Shown here: positions 6,068 through 8,291 of the stretch, piece after piece
Numbering within the stretch: the stretch's first letter is position 1
Layout: every line of letters starts with the position of its first letter
Source of the DNA: Clostridia bacterium
Lineage (GTDB): Bacteria; Bacillota; Clostridia; Oscillospirales; CAG-272
Direction: 5' to 3'
Assembly: GCA_017518025.1 (NCBI GenBank)
Contig: JAFWWR010000158.1
Location: 1 to 8,291, forward strand
Length of the DNA stretch: 8,291 nt
Position numbers and translations under genes: made by a program
Notes under the pieces: model-generated
What the model was told of the DNA's origin: nothing
Databases searched by the model: none
The model's input: the letters and a program-made list of their open reading frames with translations, nothing else

Positions 6068-6892
6068 GGTATTTTGATAACTGTACTGATATTTCTCGGG
6101 CTCGGCGTTCTTATGGGCGCTCTTCTCGCTCTGTCTGCAAAGCTGTTTTTCGTCCCGACAAACGAAAAGGTAAACGAGATCCGCGCCTGTCTCCCCGGAG
6201 CCAACTGCGGCGGATGCGGCTTCTCGAGCTGCGACGCGGCGGCTGAGGCCGTCGAGAAGGGAGACGCTCCCGTCAGCGTCTGTAACGTGGGCGGCGCGGA
6301 CGTCGCCCGGCAGATCGCCGCGATCATGGGCGAGGAGGTCGGCGAAGTGACCCGCATGAGAGCGCAGGTCATGTGCTCCGGCACCAAAGAGGCCGCTCTG
6401 AAGAAGTACGTTTACGAGGGCGCGGAGGACTGCGCCCAGGCGGCGGCCATCGGCGGCGGCAACAAGCTTTGCCCCGACGGATGTATCGGACTCGGCACCT
6501 GCGCCGCGCACTGTCCCTTCGGCGCGATCTACATCCGCGAGGGCGTGGCGGTAGTGGACCACGAAAAATGCATGGGCTGCGGCGTCTGCGTGGCGCACTG
6601 CCCCAAGGGGATCATAAAGCTTATCCCTTTCGACAGCGCTCACTGGATCGGGTGTATGTCCCACGACAAGGGCAAGGAGGTCCGCTCATACTGCGACGTG
6701 GGATGCATCGCCTGCAAGATGTGCGAGCGCGTCTGCGATACCGGCGCCATCACCGTGGGCGACAACGTGGCGTCCATCGACTACGGCAAATGCGTCGACT
6801 GTGGAAAATGCGTGGAAAAGTGCCCCCGGGGCATAATCTGGTCCGCAAAACGCCAGGGCAACGGCGAATTTGTGATCTCAAGAAAGAAATAA
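6065..6892 (+). CDS. rnfB: RnfB, multi-cluster ferredoxin-oxidising subunit of the Rnf complex
   Basis: RnfB is the electron entry point, accepting electrons from reduced ferredoxin. Its 275 residues start with one membrane anchor (about 3-28). The Fes domain follows, with LPGANCGGCG and the [4Fe-4S] ligands Cys48, Cys51, Cys56 and Cys73. Then come four ferredoxin-type motifs: C136-x3-C140-x5-C146-x3-C150, C169-x2-C172-x2-C175-x3-C179, C214-x2-C217-x2-C220-x3-C224 and C243-x2-C246-x2-C249-x3-C253. Five [4Fe-4S] clusters are therefore expected. Having four ferredoxin-type motifs is typical of clostridial RnfB and more than in the proteobacterial form. Extra conserved cysteines at 42, 104, 123, 197 and 210 have no obvious ligand role. 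It is the last gene of the operon and is followed 8 bases later by a strong terminator. Its weak ribosome binding site is described separately. Confidence 0.97.
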   Translation: MGILITVLIFLGLGVLMGALLALSAKLFFVPTNEKVNEIRACLPGANCGGCGFSSCDAAAEAVEKGDAPVSVCNVGGADVARQIAAIMGEEVGEVTRMRAQVMCSGTKEAALKKYVYEGAEDCAQAAAIGGGNKLCPDGCIGLGTCAAHCPFGAIYIREGVAVVDHEKCMGCGVCVAHCPKGIIKLIPFDSAHWIGCMSHDKGKEVRSYCDVGCIACKMCERVCDTGAITVGDNVASIDYGKCVDCGKCVEKCPRGIIWSAKRQGNGEFVISRKK

Positions 6893-6899
6893 ATAAGAC

Positions 6900-6934
6900 A
6901 ACGGCGGGATTATCACGGGAAATCCCGCCGTTTT
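6900..6934 (+). terminator. Intrinsic terminator of the rnf operon
   Basis: A perfect 12-bp stem pairs AACGGCGGGATT (6900-6911) with AATCCCGCCGTT (6921-6932), with a 9-base loop (6912-6920). A short T run (6931-6934) follows. It starts 8 bases after the rnfB stop. The T tract is short, but the stem is very stable, so termination should be efficient. Confidence 0.88.
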
Positions 6935-6951
6935 GCCGCCCGAGGGTACCG

Positions 6952-6976
6952 CGAAAAAATTTTTAAGATTTTTTCG
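6952..6976. repeat. AT-rich inverted repeat upstream of the serpin gene
   Basis: CGAAAAAA (6952-6959) is perfectly mirrored by TTTTTTCG (6969-6976). The interior can pair a little further (T6960-A6968, G-U, T6962-A6966). It is separate from the rnf terminator. It could be an operator for the serpin promoter, an AT-rich promoter-enhancing element or a second weak terminator; the sequence does not decide between these. Confidence 0.6.
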
Positions 6977-6990
6977 AATTTTGTGTAACC

Positions 6991-7007
6991 TTTGGCGTTT
7001 TTTGGCG
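6991..7007. repeat. Direct repeat TTTGGCG with 10-base period in the serpin upstream region
   Basis: TTTGGCG occurs at 6991-6997 and again at 7001-7007, exactly one helical turn apart. Two copies on the same DNA face could be a regulator binding site, but the repeat is short and may be chance. No well-spaced sigma-A promoter is obvious here; the best -10 candidate is TATATG at 7010-7015, without a convincing -35. Confidence 0.35.
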
Positions 7008-7021
7008 GCTATATGGGCAGA

Positions 7022-7038
7022 GGGGTGAAACGCGCCCC
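7022..7038 (+). promoter_or_regulatory. Small hairpin in the presumed serpin leader
   Basis: GGGGTG (7022-7027) pairs with CGCCCC (7033-7038) around a 5-base loop, including one G-U pair. It lies 17 bases before the ribosome binding site AGGGAGG (7056-7062), and no T run follows. It may only be a minor leader structure. Confidence 0.35.
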
Positions 7039-7068
7039 GGTACACGAGGCAAAACAGGGAGGAAAACC

Positions 7069-8291
7069 ATGAAAAAACTGCTGTCATTTCTTATCGCGGC
7101 GTTGATGCTCGTCGCTCTTGCCGCGCCGTCGTTCGGATTCACGGTCGACGATCCCGCGCTGGACGACCTGAACGGTCGGCTCACCGAATTCTCGGCGAAG
7201 ATGTATTCGCAGATGGCGGAAGGTGAAAACGAAGACAAAAACTTCACCGTGTCGCCGGTGTCGATATATTTTGCCTTCGCCATGCTCCACTATTCGGGCG
7301 ACGCCGAGGTGAAAAAGGAGATCGAGAACTACACCGGCATGACGGCGGGCGACTTTGAGGCCGCCGCGGAACTTTTCGAGTGGCTCGACAGAACGTACCC
7401 GGATGAGAACGGCAACACCGCCGCGCGGCTCTCGTTGTCGAACTCGGTCTGGACCGACGACGCCAAGGCGTACGCCTATGACCGGGAAGAAATCGAAAAA
7501 ATGTGCGAAAAGCTTCTTGCGTCCGCCGAGGAGGCGCCGTTTTTCGAGGACAACCCGGCGGCCAATGAAAAGATCAGAGAGTTTATCAAAGAAAAGACCA
7601 ACGGACTGATAGACCAGAACTTCGAGTTGCCCCGGGATGTGGTGTTCGCTCTGATCAACACGCTCTATTTCAAGGACAACTGGGACATTGACGGAGACGA
7701 TCTGCGTACGGTCAGTAAGTACTTCAACGCCGACGGCGGAGTCAAGGAAGGAGATTTCGTTCTGGGCCTTTACCGTAACGGACGCGTCGATGAGACGGAG
7801 AGTTCATACTTCTTCTCCGCCGTGACGTTCCACGGCTATCAACTGAAATTCATTCTCCCCAAGGACGGGTACACCCTCGCGGACGCCATGAGCCCCGAAA
7901 ACCTGACGGAGATCAACGGCAGAGAAGACCTACCGTATATTGACGAGAACGGGACGCGCCACTATACCCGGTGCGTTTTCCCCGAGTTCAAGACGGAAAG
8001 CGACACGGATCTGTTGAAACTGTTCAAGAAGACCGAAGCTTTTCCGCATACTCTTTCCGGGTACGGATCCGCACTTCTCTCAGATGAAGCCGATTTCGAT
8101 CTTGCGCTCTCCGGCGCGAAGCACGTCGCAAAACTGAACGTGGATAAAAAAGGCGTCGAGGGAGCCGCCGTCACGATCTTTTATTCGGAGGCTACGTCGG
8201 CGGGCGGACCGGAGCCCGACAAACAGTATCACGACTTCGTGCTGAACCGTAACTTCGGTTACCTCGTCACAGACCGCAAGGACGTCATCCT
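7069..8291 (+). CDS. Secreted serpin (protease inhibitor family), 3' end cut by the window
   Basis: 407 codons are visible, and only the last strand (about 10-20 residues) should be missing. Residues 1-23 form a signal peptide (MKKLL, hydrophobic core, AAPSFG) without a lipobox cysteine, so the protein is probably released. Serpin marks in order: NFTVSPVSIYFAFAML (58-73), SLSNSVWTDD (122-131), FIKEKTNGLI (172-181), ALINTLYFKDNW (194-205), FPEFKTESDTDL (304-315), the hinge KKGVEGAAVT (360-369) and FVLNRNFGYLVTD (390-402). Aligned with alpha-1-antitrypsin, the reactive loop puts Thr375 at P1 and Ser376 at P1'. The hinge has Val at P14 and Gly at P12 instead of the usual Thr/Ser and Ala. Inhibitory serpins usually trap serine or cysteine proteases; gut Clostridia such as Eubacterium siraeum have secreted serpins acting on host proteases. 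The strong ribosome binding site AGGGAGG lies 6 bases before the ATG. The target protease is unknown. Confidence 0.93.
   Translation, partial: MKKLLSFLIAALMLVALAAPSFGFTVDDPALDDLNGRLTEFSAKMYSQMAEGENEDKNFTVSPVSIYFAFAMLHYSGDAEVKKEIENYTGMTAGDFEAAAELFEWLDRTYPDENGNTAARLSLSNSVWTDDAKAYAYDREEIEKMCEKLLASAEEAPFFEDNPAANEKIREFIKEKTNGLIDQNFELPRDVVFALINTLYFKDNWDIDGDDLRTVSKYFNADGGVKEGDFVLGLYRNGRVDETESSYFFSAVTFHGYQLKFILPKDGYTLADAMSPENLTEINGREDLPYIDENGTRHYTRCVFPEFKTESDTDLLKLFKKTEAFPHTLSGYGSALLSDEADFDLALSGAKHVAKLNVDKKGVEGAAVTIFYSEATSAGGPEPDKQYHDFVLNRNFGYLVTDRKDVI

Noticed and set aside
7355..7609. A plus-strand 84-codon open frame inside the serpin gene
   Set aside because: It overlaps the serpin coding frame, which has a signal peptide and clear serpin motifs, and its Arg/Thr/Pro-rich translation is an out-of-frame shadow.

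Overview
This window carries a complete Rnf operon, a membrane-bound ferredoxin:NAD+ oxidoreductase that pumps ions. It lies between an RluA-type RNA pseudouridine synthase upstream and a secreted serpin (serine/cysteine protease inhibitor family) downstream, the latter cut by the window end. All genes are on the + strand. The gene order rnfC-D-G-E-A-B is the one found in Clostridia and related anaerobes (proteobacteria usually have rnfABCDGE). RnfC and RnfB are of the clostridial type, the DNA is GC-rich by eye, and a secreted serpin is present. Together these suggest a GC-rich, strictly anaerobic member of the Clostridia, possibly gut-associated. The phylum is inferred from gene order and protein style; no marker gene proves it.

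Layout: 16-1032 pseudouridine synthase, ending in an intrinsic terminator whose hairpin contains the stop codon. 1056-1084 is a near-consensus sigma-A promoter placed directly after that terminator, followed by a leader hairpin at 1099-1120. 1153-6892 holds rnfC (TTG start), rnfD, rnfG, rnfE, rnfA and rnfB. They are tightly packed, with gaps of 14 to 47 bases and a 1-base rnfE/rnfA overlap. A 12-bp intrinsic terminator at 6900-6934 closes the operon. The 176-base gap before the serpin gene (start 7069) also holds an AT-rich inverted repeat, a short direct repeat and a small leader hairpin.

How the genes work together: RnfB takes electrons from reduced ferredoxin through many Fe-S clusters. 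RnfA and RnfE supply the paired cysteines for a membrane-embedded Fe-S cluster. RnfG and RnfD carry covalent FMN on the outer side, and RnfC passes electrons to NAD+ through FMN and two [4Fe-4S] clusters. The energy drives Na+ or H+ export; the ion cannot be read from this sequence. Every key cofactor motif is present, so the complex looks functional. The flavin transferase ApbE, needed to attach FMN, is not in the window.

The core of the window is a well-known system. The less ordinary parts are the long extracellular, acidic, repeat-containing tail on RnfG, charged extensions on RnfD, RnfG and RnfE, a slightly off-consensus flavinylation motif in RnfD, and a serpin whose hinge residues depart from the inhibitory consensus. 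I found no CRISPR array, mobile element, tRNA or rRNA, and no convincing undescribed system.
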